A DNA stretch of 29,231 nt from CAZBYL01 sp964522805 (GTDB lineage Bacteria; Synergistota; Synergistia; Synergistales; Synergistaceae): contig CAZFWP010000010.1 in the NCBI GenBank assembly GCA_964522805.1, forward strand, positions 1 through 29,231, written 5' to 3'. Within the stretch, counting starts at the first letter, position 1. Each line of letters begins with the position of its first letter. The translations under genes and the position numbers were made by a program. Of this stretch, positions 1 through 6,611 are shown in pieces. The notes below the pieces were generated by a model. The model did no database searches, had not been told where the DNA came from, and was given only the letters and a program-made list of their open reading frames with translations.

Positions 1-150
1 GAAAAGAACAACATTATTGACGAAGAATGGTTCACAAAGCGCGCCTACGACACGTCAAAGCATCCTTCTGTCAGAGTTTACAAGGGCTCTTTTTCAGCCT
101 ATATGAACGGTGATACAAACAGCGGCATCATTATTGAAGAGGACAAGTAA
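1..150 (+). CDS. C-terminal fragment of an unidentified protein
   Basis: Frame 1 is open from the first base and ends in TAA at 148-150, giving 49 residues that finish in an acidic tail (IIIEEDK). The start lies outside the window. I do not recognise the family: the piece has no clear motif, no membrane segment and no cysteine. It is followed by about 135 bases without a gene and then the M20 amidohydrolase on the same strand. It may therefore belong to the same catabolic region, but nothing here shows its function. The composition looks like normal coding sequence. Confidence 0.6.
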   Translation, partial: EKNNIIDEEWFTKRAYDTSKHPSVRVYKGSFSAYMNGDTNSGIIIEEDK

Positions 151-215
151 CTGACACCAACAAACAACAAAAAATCATCAAATTAAAAGTTACTGTCTTA
201 AAGCGGTTTTGATAT

Positions 216-232
216 CCCGCCTACGAGGTGGG
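216..232. other. Small GC-rich stem-loop in the leader of the M20 gene
   Basis: CCCGCCT and AGGTGGG can pair (7 bp with one G-T) around a three-base loop. No T-run follows, so it is a poor intrinsic terminator. It lies in the otherwise unremarkable 151-286 intergenic stretch and could be a weak terminator for the upstream gene or an mRNA 5' structure. Confidence 0.25.
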
Positions 233-286
233 CGTATTCTTGCGAGAGTAAGACTGTATTTTAATAAACGATGGGAGGACATCACG

Positions 287-1486
287 ATGAGTGCGGACGA
301 TATTAAAACGGCTATAAGCAAATTCATCGATTTACACAAAAGTGAAATAATTGACTTCAGCGATTATCTGGGGACACACCCCGAACTTTCCTCAGAGGAG
401 TTTGAATCAAGCAGGCTTTGCGTGGAAAAACTAACCTCTCACGGATTTGAGGTGGAATATCCTTTTCTGGGACTGCCTACTGCCTTTATGGCAAAAAAAA
501 GAGCAGCGAACGCCGCCTCTGACGCACCTAAAATCGCGATTATGGTGGAATATGACGCACTGCCTGAAATAGGACACGCCTGCGGGCACAACCTTCACGG
601 AACAATGGCTCTCTACGCCGGCATCGCACTTGCAGAGCAAGCAGACAATATCAATGCGGAAATATGGGTAGTAGGAACCCCCGCAGAAGAGACCGACGGC
701 GGTAAGGTGCTGATGGCAGATGAAGGCGTATTTGACAATGTGGATTTCGCCATCATGTTTCACTCCTACGGAGGGGCAAGTTTCACCGACTACCGCGCTT
801 TGGCTATCGACGGCTATGATTTCACCTACAAAGGACAGACATCGCACGCCGCAGCTACTCCGTGGAGAGGAAGAAGCGCGCAAAACGGCGTCATGCTGTT
901 TATAGATGCCATCAACATGATGCGTCTGCACATCAAAGACGGATGGAGGATACACGCACTGATAACCCATGTAAGCGGGGCTACCAACATTATTCCCGAT
1001 AAAGCCGTCTGCAGAGTTGAGGCGCGTGCACCGCAGCGAGCTGAGCTGGACTCCCTTATGGAAACTGTTTTCTGCTGTGCCAAGGGCGCGGCAATAGCAA
1101 CCGGCACTGAATTCGAAGCCCATAAGTTTATGAGAAGTTTTGATGACATGCTGCCCAACTTGGCAGCGGAAGCCTTGGCTCGTGAAACATTAGAATCCAT
1201 GGGCGTAAAATGTACTTACGGCCCAGGTCCTAATGGTTCCACAGACGTCGGCAATGTTTCATACCGCTGCCCCGCGATACAGCCTGAATTTGCCATCACA
1301 TCACAAAATTTAGATCTGCAAACAAGAGAGTTTACGGCAGCGACAATGTCAGAAGAGGGACATGAAGCGCTGATTAAGGGCGCAAAAGCTATTAGCGCCA
1401 TCTGCCTGCGCTTTGCCACTGAAGAAGATACACGAAAAAAAATTAAAAACGAGTTTTACGAACGCAAAAACGCCGCAAACAGTTAA
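287..1486 (+). CDS. M20 family metallo-amidohydrolase (M20D / AbgB-like)
   Basis: A 399-residue cytoplasmic zinc or manganese amidohydrolase of the M20 family, whose members hydrolyse N-acyl amino acids, aminobenzoyl-glutamate or dipeptides. The metal site is visible: YDALPEIGHACGHN gives Cys99 and His101, TPAEE gives Glu134/135 (catalytic base and ligand), and His159 lies in MFHS. The YDALPEIGHACGHN form is typical of the AbgB/PM20D2-like branch. The dimerisation (lid) domain covers roughly residues 175-295. I chose ATG 287 because GGGAGG lies 8 bases upstream; an in-frame start at 209 would add 26 residues that do not look like protein. A terminator follows at 1509, so it is probably transcribed separately from gntR. 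Its neighbours suggest it releases an amino or hydroxy acid from an acylated form, but the substrate is unknown. Confidence 0.85.
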   Translation: MSADDIKTAISKFIDLHKSEIIDFSDYLGTHPELSSEEFESSRLCVEKLTSHGFEVEYPFLGLPTAFMAKKRAANAASDAPKIAIMVEYDALPEIGHACGHNLHGTMALYAGIALAEQADNINAEIWVVGTPAEETDGGKVLMADEGVFDNVDFAIMFHSYGGASFTDYRALAIDGYDFTYKGQTSHAAATPWRGRSAQNGVMLFIDAINMMRLHIKDGWRIHALITHVSGATNIIPDKAVCRVEARAPQRAELDSLMETVFCCAKGAAIATGTEFEAHKFMRSFDDMLPNLAAEALARETLESMGVKCTYGPGPNGSTDVGNVSYRCPAIQPEFAITSQNLDLQTREFTAATMSEEGHEALIKGAKAISAICLRFATEEDTRKKIKNEFYERKNAANS

Positions 1487-1508
1487 ATTTCAATGTGTAA
1501 AAATAGGA

Positions 1509-1544
1509 AAGAGGCAAACCGCTGTGCGGCACGCCTCTTTTTAA
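1509..1544 (+). terminator. Rho-independent terminator of the M20 gene
   Basis: AAAGAGGC pairs with GCCTCTTT (8 bp) and the loop contains an inner CCGC/GCGG helix. Five T residues follow on the plus strand. It starts 22 bases after the M20 stop codon. Confidence 0.8.
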
Positions 1545-1611
1545 TAGATATCAGTTTTTTTTATTTTATCACAATCCGGTCAAAAAATTATTAAAACATC
1601 TTCCTTACATA

Positions 1612-1640
1612 GTGGCAAAAGAATAAACATCGTGTACAAT
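1612..1640 (+). promoter_or_regulatory. Candidate promoter of the gntR gene
   Basis: GTGGCA (4/6 to the -35 consensus), a 17-bp spacer and TACAAT (5/6 to the -10 consensus) lie about 75 bases before the regulator start. The surrounding 1545-1715 region is AT-rich and has no ORF. Confidence 0.4.
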
Positions 1641-1715
1641 GTAACAAGCGTTAATAAAATTAAGTTATCGCTATGAAGCAGTAATTTTAGTGCTTAAAAC
1701 ACCGGAGTGATATTA

Positions 1716-2405
1716 TTGTTAGGAGAAGACCACTTAATCAATATTGGTAAAAACAGAAACATCATTCGCCTTGCGGACAGAGCCGCCAACGATATCCGCA
1801 AAATGATTCTGCACAACAAGTTTGACCCCGGCGAACCGCTAAGCGAACCGCGTTTGGCAGAGATGTTGGGTATGAGCCGCACTCCTATCAGAGAAGCGAT
1901 AACACTGCTGGAACAGGAAGGGCTCTTGCGCACCGTAGGAGGCAAGGGTGCTTTTGTCATGGAATTGAACAAAAAAACCTTCCAGGAGGTCAACGATCTA
2001 AGAATCGTCCTTGAACCTATGGCGGCTGCATCCTCTATGTATCTCATTCTCCCGGAGGAAATCGAGCGTCAAATTGCGGTATGGACATATTACCTCGAGG
2101 AAATTGAAAACAACCGTGAAGTTCCTGTTGAAAACCTTTCGGATTCCGATGACGAACTGCACTTTTCTTACATTGACAGCTGCGAAAACGAACGTCTGCG
2201 CAATTTTCTCCGCATATTGAGATTTCAAACCGACCGCTATATCTACGCGCATTGGAGCGCCAAAAGATTTGATGCGGAAACAATCCGCCAACACCTCGAC
2301 ATTCTCCACGCATTCCAAAATCACAACGTAGAAGCTTTGAAAAGGGCTGTTGAAATCCACATCGCCGCCAATAATGACTACATCGGCATCTATACTTCCG
2401 CATAG
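1716..2405 (+). CDS. GntR family transcriptional regulator, FadR/FCD type
   Basis: A 229-residue one-component regulator. Residues about 14-80 form the GntR winged helix-turn-helix, with the signature LSEPRLAEMLGMSRTPIREA followed by LEQEGLL and a wing (GGKGAF). Residues about 90-220 form an all-helical FCD ligand domain, which usually binds carboxylic acids through a metal held by Asp/His residues. The start is taken as TTG 1716 because GGAG lies 8 bases upstream; GTG 1707 overlaps that Shine-Dalgarno sequence. It sits between the M20 gene and the TRAP/AcnX/LarA genes and is their obvious local regulator. Repeated operator candidates with TTATAC-N5-GTATAA occur at 5021 and 9696, and a weaker one at 2494. 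The effector is presumably a pathway acid; this is inference. Confidence 0.88.
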   Translation: MLGEDHLINIGKNRNIIRLADRAANDIRKMILHNKFDPGEPLSEPRLAEMLGMSRTPIREAITLLEQEGLLRTVGGKGAFVMELNKKTFQEVNDLRIVLEPMAAASSMYLILPEEIERQIAVWTYYLEEIENNREVPVENLSDSDDELHFSYIDSCENERLRNFLRILRFQTDRYIYAHWSAKRFDAETIRQHLDILHAFQNHNVEALKRAVEIHIAANNDYIGIYTSA

Positions 2406-2489
2406 GTGACGTGCGAACACATTCCTATGGGTAATTATGCTTATTTTTAATTAAGTATTTCTAACATTGAAACAACCCCTCAACATGCG

Positions 2490-2516
2490 TAAGTTATACA
2501 TCACACATAAGTTATC
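2490..2516 (+). promoter_or_regulatory. Direct TAAGTTAT repeats and weak GntR-like site
   Basis: TAAGTTAT occurs at 2490-2497 and 2508-2515 (period 18). A third copy is in the gntR leader at 1661-1668. Overlapping the first pair, 2494-2510 reads TTATAC-N5-ACATAA, which matches the left half and 4/6 of the right half of the TTATAC-N5-GTATAA palindrome found before acnX1 and dctP2. The location, 30-60 bases before the first gene of the dctQM1 unit, fits an operator. No strong -35/-10 pair was seen. Confidence 0.3.
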
Positions 2517-2547
2517 TGAAAAATAAATATACTGGAGGCAGATATAA

Positions 2548-2874
2548 ATGAAGCGTATAATACATTTAGTTATTTTACTTTCGTTCATTATACAGACTGT
2601 ATTTCTGTCACCGGTATTTGCTCTCACCTATAAAAATCAAAATTCTCACGGTTCCGCTTCCATATTCAACGCCTCAACGACAGTTACGATGCCGGTAAAC
2701 GAAACACGCTTGCCCTCTGCGCAAAGCGGCACCAGGATCTGCAGCGCAGCCGTCTATGAGCTGGTTTCAGCCCTGTCAGAAGCACGCTCAAACCCAGCTT
2801 TTCTCTCCACTGACTATTTTAAACCCTCATGTAAACAACATACGATCTCACTTTTGGTCGTCAGTCGTAAATAA
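2548..2874 (+). CDS. Small exported protein of unknown function
   Basis: A 108-residue ORF beginning with a convincing Sec signal peptide: MKR, then a hydrophobic stretch to about residue 24 ending in PVFA, with cleavage before LTYK. The mature part of about 83 residues is rich in Ser, Thr and Ala and has no domain I recognise. GGAGG lies 9 bases before the ATG. It occupies the position where a TRAP substrate-binding protein (dctP) stands in the second cluster of this window, but I see no alignment to DctP beyond the signal peptide. It may be a decayed or replaced dctP, or a separate small periplasmic protein. Because dctQ-dctM follow without a clear terminator, co-transcription is likely. 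The evidence for expression is only the signal peptide and ribosome binding site. Confidence 0.5.
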   Translation: MKRIIHLVILLSFIIQTVFLSPVFALTYKNQNSHGSASIFNASTTVTMPVNETRLPSAQSGTRICSAAVYELVSALSEARSNPAFLSTDYFKPSCKQHTISLLVVSRK

Positions 2875-2909
2875 TTCCCCTATACGCGTTTGTGTCAATA
2901 AAAGCGACA

Positions 2910-2972
2910 GCTCTGCATTAACGCGGAGCAAGCCTATTGCGTACATCCATCATAAGATGCTTTTCGCAATAG
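2910..2972 (+). other. Two stem-loops between the small exported gene and dctQ1
   Basis: GCTCTGC/GCGGAGC (2910-2916 with 2923-2929, one G-T) and a perfect 8-bp CTATTGCG/CGCAATAG (2934-2941 with 2965-2972). Neither is followed by a T-run. They lie in the same relative place as the hairpin between dctP2 and dctQ2 and may mark mRNA processing or partial termination. Confidence 0.35.
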
Positions 2973-3011
2973 TATTCAGCAGCATGAATCAAGTTTAAGG
3001 GGGAAATCACT

Positions 3012-3521
3012 TTGACAATCAAGAAGTTTCTCAACAACTTCGAAGAATACTTCGTTGTCTGGACAATGGCAATAATGACCATACTTGTCTTTATCCAGGT
3101 CATGATGCGCTATCTATTCAATAACTCACTTTCATGGAGCGAAGAGCTTGCGAGATTTATATTTCTTTGGCTCTCATGGATCGGAGCCAGCTACGCCGTT
3201 AAGGAACGCAGTCACTTTCGGGTCGAAATGTTCGCAAATATGGTCAAAGGCAAAAATCGCAAAAGCTTTGAGATTCTTGTCCTCTTCGTCTGGTTTATTT
3301 TTAGCGTCGTAATGACATACTACGGAACCCAGCTGATCCTTTTTCTCAGCGAAACGGGACAGAACTCGGCAGCAATGGAAATTCCTATGTCATGGGCTTA
3401 CGCCTCCGTACCGGTGGGCTGCGGTCTCATGTCCATCCGCCTCATAATAGAAATCAAGAAAATCCTTTCCGGGGAATATGACCCGTCAGAAAAACCGGTC
3501 TACACAGAGGAGGTCCTCTAA
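3012..3521 (+). CDS. dctQ: TRAP transporter small permease subunit DctQ (copy 1)
   Basis: A 169-residue inner-membrane protein with four predicted membrane segments (about residues 14-36, 47-66, 88-110 and 125-148). It contains DctQ-family features such as the MRYLFNNSLSWSEELARFIFLW block, where a conserved Trp-Ser-Glu-Glu lies at the membrane edge. It acts with DctM as the sodium-driven permease for a periplasmic binding protein. The start is TTG at 3012, preceded by AAGGGGG at 8 bases; the second copy at 10830 begins with the same TTGACAATCAA. The two proteins agree almost residue for residue over the first 75 positions, so they are paralogues. The stop lies 3 bases before dctM1. No binding-protein gene accompanies this pair, so it may share DctP from the second cluster. 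Confidence 0.9.
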   Translation: MTIKKFLNNFEEYFVVWTMAIMTILVFIQVMMRYLFNNSLSWSEELARFIFLWLSWIGASYAVKERSHFRVEMFANMVKGKNRKSFEILVLFVWFIFSVVMTYYGTQLILFLSETGQNSAAMEIPMSWAYASVPVGCGLMSIRLIIEIKKILSGEYDPSEKPVYTEEVL

Positions 3522-3524
3522 ACT

Positions 3525-4805
3525 ATGGAAGCCGTCATTCTTTTTAGCGTACTATTAGTTACCATAGCTCTAAGTATACCCATTGGTATCACCCTCGGTT
3601 TGGCAACAGGCGTCTGTATATGGGCCACTACCGATATTCCGATGATGATTCTGGCGCAAAAGTCAGTAACAGGACTGGATTCCTTCCCCTTGCTCGCCAT
3701 ACCTTTTTTCATTCTCGCTGGCGCTTTGATGTGCAACGGCGGTATTTCACGCAGACTAGTTAATTTGGCGGAGAGCCTCGTTGGGTTTATTACCGGCGGC
3801 TTGGCAATGGTCACGGTTTTAGCCTGTATGTTCTTCGCAGCCATCTCCGGCTCAGGACCCGCGACCGTTTCCGCAATCGGCTCCTTCATGATTCCTTCCA
3901 TGAAAGAACGCAAATATCACGGTAATTTTGCAGCAGCCATCACAGCGGCGGCAGGCACCATCGGGGTTATCATCCCCCCCAGCATTCCATTTGTCATATA
4001 CTGCGTTGTCGCTCAGTGCTCAATCGGTGACATGTTCATCGCCGGTATTATCCCCGGAGTAATTATCGGCTTGTCATTAATGGCAGTATGCTTTTACACC
4101 GCTAAGAAAAAAGGCTACCAGGCCTCCATGGAACCACCCACACTAAAGGCCGTAGGCAAAGCTTTCCGCGAGGCTGTTTGGGCCCTTATCGTTCCGATAA
4201 TCATTTTGGGCGGTATTTACGGCGGTATTTTCACCCCCACAGAAGCGGCTGTTGTAGCCGTCGTCTACTCCGTTATCATTGGCAAGTTCGTTTACAAAGA
4301 GCTTGACGGCAAGACTCTTTACGAATGCCTGCGCACCTCCGGCCTAATCAACGGTGCCACAGAATTCATGATCGGCTTCTCCATGGCCTTCGCAAACTAC
4401 TTGGCTATGGCGCAAATTCCCGTCCACATGGCCCAGTGGCTGGGCGGAGTATCCAGCAACCCGATTGTAATTTTGATGATCATCAACGTTTTCCTGCTGA
4501 TTGTCGGCTGTTTCGTGGATAACATCGCTGCGGTAATTATTCTCACACCGATACTGCTGCCGATAGTTACCGCTGTCGGAGTGGACCCCATACACTTCGG
4601 TTTGATTATGACCGTCAACCTCGCCTGCGGGTTTATCACCCCCCCATATGGCATCAATCTCTTTGTCGCCTCGGCGATATCCGGAGAAAGTATTGAGAAT
4701 ATTTCGCGCGCGATAATACTTCCGCTCCTAGCGATGATCGCCTGTTTGCTGATATTCACATACTTCCCATCCGTCTCCTTAGGGCTCTTAAGAGCGATAC
4801 GGTAA
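3525..4805 (+). CDS. dctM: TRAP transporter large permease subunit DctM (copy 1)
   Basis: A 426-residue, highly hydrophobic protein of the usual DctM length with about 12 membrane segments. It carries family hallmarks: PFFILAGALMCNGGISRRLV near the N-terminus, SGSGPATVSAIG, IPPSIPFVIY, GGIYGGIFTPTEAAVVAVVYS and TPPYGINLFVASAISGES near the C-terminus. These form the Na+ and substrate path of the C4-dicarboxylate/organic-acid TRAP family. It starts 3 bases after dctQ1 and is translationally coupled. It is very close to the DctM at 11337-12617, with long identical stretches, so the pair probably moves the same or closely related acids. A strong terminator follows at 4840. Confidence 0.95.
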   Translation: MEAVILFSVLLVTIALSIPIGITLGLATGVCIWATTDIPMMILAQKSVTGLDSFPLLAIPFFILAGALMCNGGISRRLVNLAESLVGFITGGLAMVTVLACMFFAAISGSGPATVSAIGSFMIPSMKERKYHGNFAAAITAAAGTIGVIIPPSIPFVIYCVVAQCSIGDMFIAGIIPGVIIGLSLMAVCFYTAKKKGYQASMEPPTLKAVGKAFREAVWALIVPIIILGGIYGGIFTPTEAAVVAVVYSVIIGKFVYKELDGKTLYECLRTSGLINGATEFMIGFSMAFANYLAMAQIPVHMAQWLGGVSSNPIVILMIINVFLLIVGCFVDNIAAVIILTPILLPIVTAVGVDPIHFGLIMTVNLACGFITPPYGINLFVASAISGESIENISRAIILPLLAMIACLLIFTYFPSVSLGLLRAIR

Positions 4806-4839
4806 AATACTTAAAATTAAATTGTGCTATTTTTAAAGC

Positions 4840-4884
4840 AAATGTGCGTAAGACCTATTTTAAAATAGGAATACGCACATTTTA
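4840..4884 (+). terminator. Strong terminator after dctM1
   Basis: AAATGTGCGTA pairs with TACGCACATTT (11 bp), and an inner perfect palindrome (CCTATTTT/AAAATAGG) extends the helix. It ends the dctQM1 unit 35 bases after the stop and separates it from the acnX1 promoter. Confidence 0.85.
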
Positions 4885-4929
4885 TGGCTTAAGACCAAAG
4901 ATGCGACTGTAGTCAAAATATTTAAAGCA

Positions 4930-4958
4930 TTGACAATTTCCAAAATACAAATTAATAT
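4930..4958 (+). promoter_or_regulatory. Candidate promoter of the acnX1 operon
   Basis: A perfect TTGACA (4930-4935), a 17-bp spacer and TAATAT (4953-4958, 4/6) lie just downstream of the dctM1 terminator. This implies a transcript leader of about 120 bases before acnX1. Confidence 0.5.
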
Positions 4959-4961
4959 TTA

Positions 4962-4985
4962 CGTAAAGTTACTGAAAACTTTACG
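4962..4985. promoter_or_regulatory. Perfect inverted repeat at the predicted start of transcription
   Basis: CGTAAAGTT and AACTTTACG are perfect 9-bp arms around ACTGAA. It begins 4 bases after the -10 at 4953-4958, so it would overlap the transcription start. It could be a repressor operator or a leader hairpin. It differs from the TTATAC palindrome 35 bases downstream. Confidence 0.45.
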
Positions 4986-5019
4986 CCTTGAAGAAGGCAA
5001 TTTTTTTGAACATTGATTC

Positions 5020-5038
5020 ATTATACAGCTTGTATAAT
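5020..5038. promoter_or_regulatory. Operator candidate TTATAC-N5-GTATAA before acnX1, with a consensus -10
   Basis: ATTATACA and TGTATAAT are perfect 8-bp arms around GCT. The right arm contains a consensus TATAAT (5033-5038) that may serve as a second -10. The same core, TTATAC-N5-GTATAA, recurs at 9696-9712 before dctP2, with 15 of 19 positions equal. A two-fold symmetric site of this size suits a GntR/FCD dimer, and the FadR-type regulator at 1716 is the natural candidate. That link is inferred. Confidence 0.55.
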
Positions 5039-5087
5039 TAGCTGATGTCAGCATTAGAATTATAAAATTAGAAAGAGAGTGATGGTA

Positions 5088-6305
5088 ATGGAGTTAACGA
5101 AAGAACAGCTCGGTATGCTCAACGGTGAGCAGGGAGAGGCTGTCGCGTACGCCATGCGAATTCAAGAGGGGCTGGGCAGAGTTTTCGGAGCCAAACGCAT
5201 GGTACCTATCACCAGAGCCCATGTGGCTTTGAGTGCTCAAGACGCAGACCTTTGGTTTGTCGAAAAGCTCGTCAACCTCGGAGGCAAGTGCAAAATAGCG
5301 CCGACTGTCAACCCCAGCATAGATATCAGCTATCTTAATCGGCACCTGGCCGAAGTTCCCCAAGAGGGAGTGGATATTGTCTCAAAGACTAACGAAGCAT
5401 ACCGCAAGATCGGCGCGGCGCTGACCTTTGACTGCACTCCCTATCTCCAGCAAAACGTTCCCGCTTACGGTGAAGTTATTGGATTTTCCGAATCAAGCGC
5501 CACTCCTTACGTAAACTCCGTCATCGGCGCACGCACGAACAGAGAGTCTTCTCAGAGCGCCCTTTGCGCCGCCATCACCGGATTGGTGCCGGAATACGGC
5601 TTCCTCCTCGATGAGAATAGGAAAGCGGAGATTCTTGTAGAGGTTCGTGCGGAGATCAAAGATGATTTTGACTATCAGCTTCTCGGCTGGTGCTACCCGC
5701 TTATTTACAAAGGACCTGAAGTTCCCGCGTTCGTAGGGATCAAGGATAGAGCCACACCGGAAGGTTTTATGAATTTCGGTGCGGAGCTTAACACCTCCGG
5801 CGCAGTAGGGCTTTATCATATAGTTGGCATTACCCCTGAAGCCCCGGACCTTAAGACAGCTTTCGGCGGCAAGGAACCAAAGAAAACCGTAGTTATCGAG
5901 CAGAAAGACCTTGATATGGTGCGCGAGAGAATCTGCGGCAAGCCCGGAAAAATTGATTTCGCCATGTTCGGCTGCCCCCATCTTTCACTGCGTCAGGTTG
6001 GCGATATCGCCAGAATCTGCAAGGGCAAGAAGTTCGCAGTGGACGTCTGGGTGCTTACCAGCTCACTGACTAAGGAGCTGGCGGCTAGGATGGGCTTCCT
6101 TGATGACATTAACCGTGCCGGCGGCCACATTGTCGCTGACACCTGAATTGACGTGCCGCCTTGTTGGTGGCCCTACTACGGCAAAAACGCCGTTACAGAT
6201 TCTCCCAAGTGCGCTTATTACAACGAAATCCGCAAAATAGGCTTTAAGATTCGCCCGCTGGAACAGGCAATTGAAGCGGCTCTTATCGGGGAGGTAAGGA
6301 TATGA
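5088..6305 (+). CDS. Aconitase X large subunit (AcnX/DUF521), with in-frame TGA at a conserved Cys position
   Basis: AcnX enzymes are Fe-S dehydratases distantly related to aconitase; known members dehydrate cis-3-hydroxyproline or phosphomevalonate and use a DUF126 small subunit. This gene aligns along its whole length with the AcnX at 7920-9146. Shared blocks include RAHVALS, FSESSATPYVNSV, GAR.NRESS, GAV.LYH.VGITPEAP, GCPH and TDSPKCAYY. Candidate cluster ligands are Cys116, Cys296 (GCPH) and position 353. At 353 the codon is TGA (6144-6146), where the paralogue has TGC in VADTC. The frame continues for 52 codons that match the paralogue and ends at TGA 6303-6305, overlapping the next ATG. 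Conventional translation stops after 352 residues; read-through gives 405 residues against 408 in the paralogue. ATG 5088 aligns with the paralogue start and has AGAGAG 8 bases upstream. It is either a selenoprotein or a pseudogene by nonsense mutation. Confidence 0.85.
6155..6171 (+). other. Stem-loop just after the acnX1 TGA (possible bacterial SECIS)
   Basis: GCCGCC pairs with GGTGGC (6 bp, one G-T) around the loop TTGTT. The stem begins 8 bases after the TGA at 6144-6146 and the loop carries a G 17 bases after it. Bacterial SECIS elements are hairpins immediately downstream of UGA with a G near the start of the apical loop. This one is short and slightly close, so it is only a candidate. 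I see no such hairpin at this position in the paralogue at 8994. Confidence 0.3.
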
Positions 6306-6495
6306 ACGTCAAAACTTTTAAATGCGAACATATAGCCGCAGGCTGCGCAGCCGGACCGGCACTGGTAAGTAACGAGGCTATCTGTTTTTATCTTATCGAG
6401 CCGGAAACAGGAGTAGTTGTCGAGCAAAAGCATGTACTGGAAGGACGCTCGATGGCGGGTACAGTGCTTGTGGCCCACGCCGGGAAGGGAAGCTC
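6302..6495 (+). CDS. Aconitase X small subunit (DUF126 swivel domain), cut by assembly gap
   Basis: The first 64 residues of a DUF126 protein, the swivelling small subunit that completes the AcnX active site. It matches the intact copy at 9147-9572 in KTFKC, the region around AICFYLIEPETG, GRSMAGTVLV and the GKGSS motif, whose serine is a conserved active-site residue in the family. Its ATG overlaps the read-through stop of acnX1 (ATGA), so the two are translationally coupled. That coupling only makes sense if ribosomes reach the end of the full acnX1 frame. The remaining 75 or so residues are lost in the run of Ns. Confidence 0.85.
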
Positions 6496-6595
6496 NNNNN
6501 NNNNNNNNNNNNNNNNNNNNNNNNNNNNNNNNNNNNNNNNNNNNNNNNNNNNNNNNNNNNNNNNNNNNNNNNNNNNNNNNNNNNNNNNNNNNNNN
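6496..6595. other. Assembly gap (100 Ns)
   Basis: Exactly 100 Ns, the usual placeholder for a scaffold gap of unknown size. By comparison with the intact DUF126 at 9147, about 230 bases of coding sequence should lie between the last known codon and the next gene, so the true gap is probably well over 100 bases. Confidence 0.95.
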
Positions 6596-6611
6596 AGAGA
6601 GGGGCGTAAAT

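Noticed and set aside
431..1123. Long minus-strand ORF inside the M20 gene
   Set aside because: It lies fully opposite a well-supported gene and its translation has no recognisable domain; it is a shadow frame.
2756..2998. 80-codon plus-strand ORF overlapping the small exported gene
   Set aside because: It has no ribosome binding site or domain and runs through the two stem-loops before dctQ1.
5079..6146. Treating acnX1 as a normal 352-355 residue protein ending at the TGA
   Set aside because: The paralogue of 408 residues aligns on both sides of the TGA, and the downstream 52 codons are conserved up to a stop overlapping the next gene.
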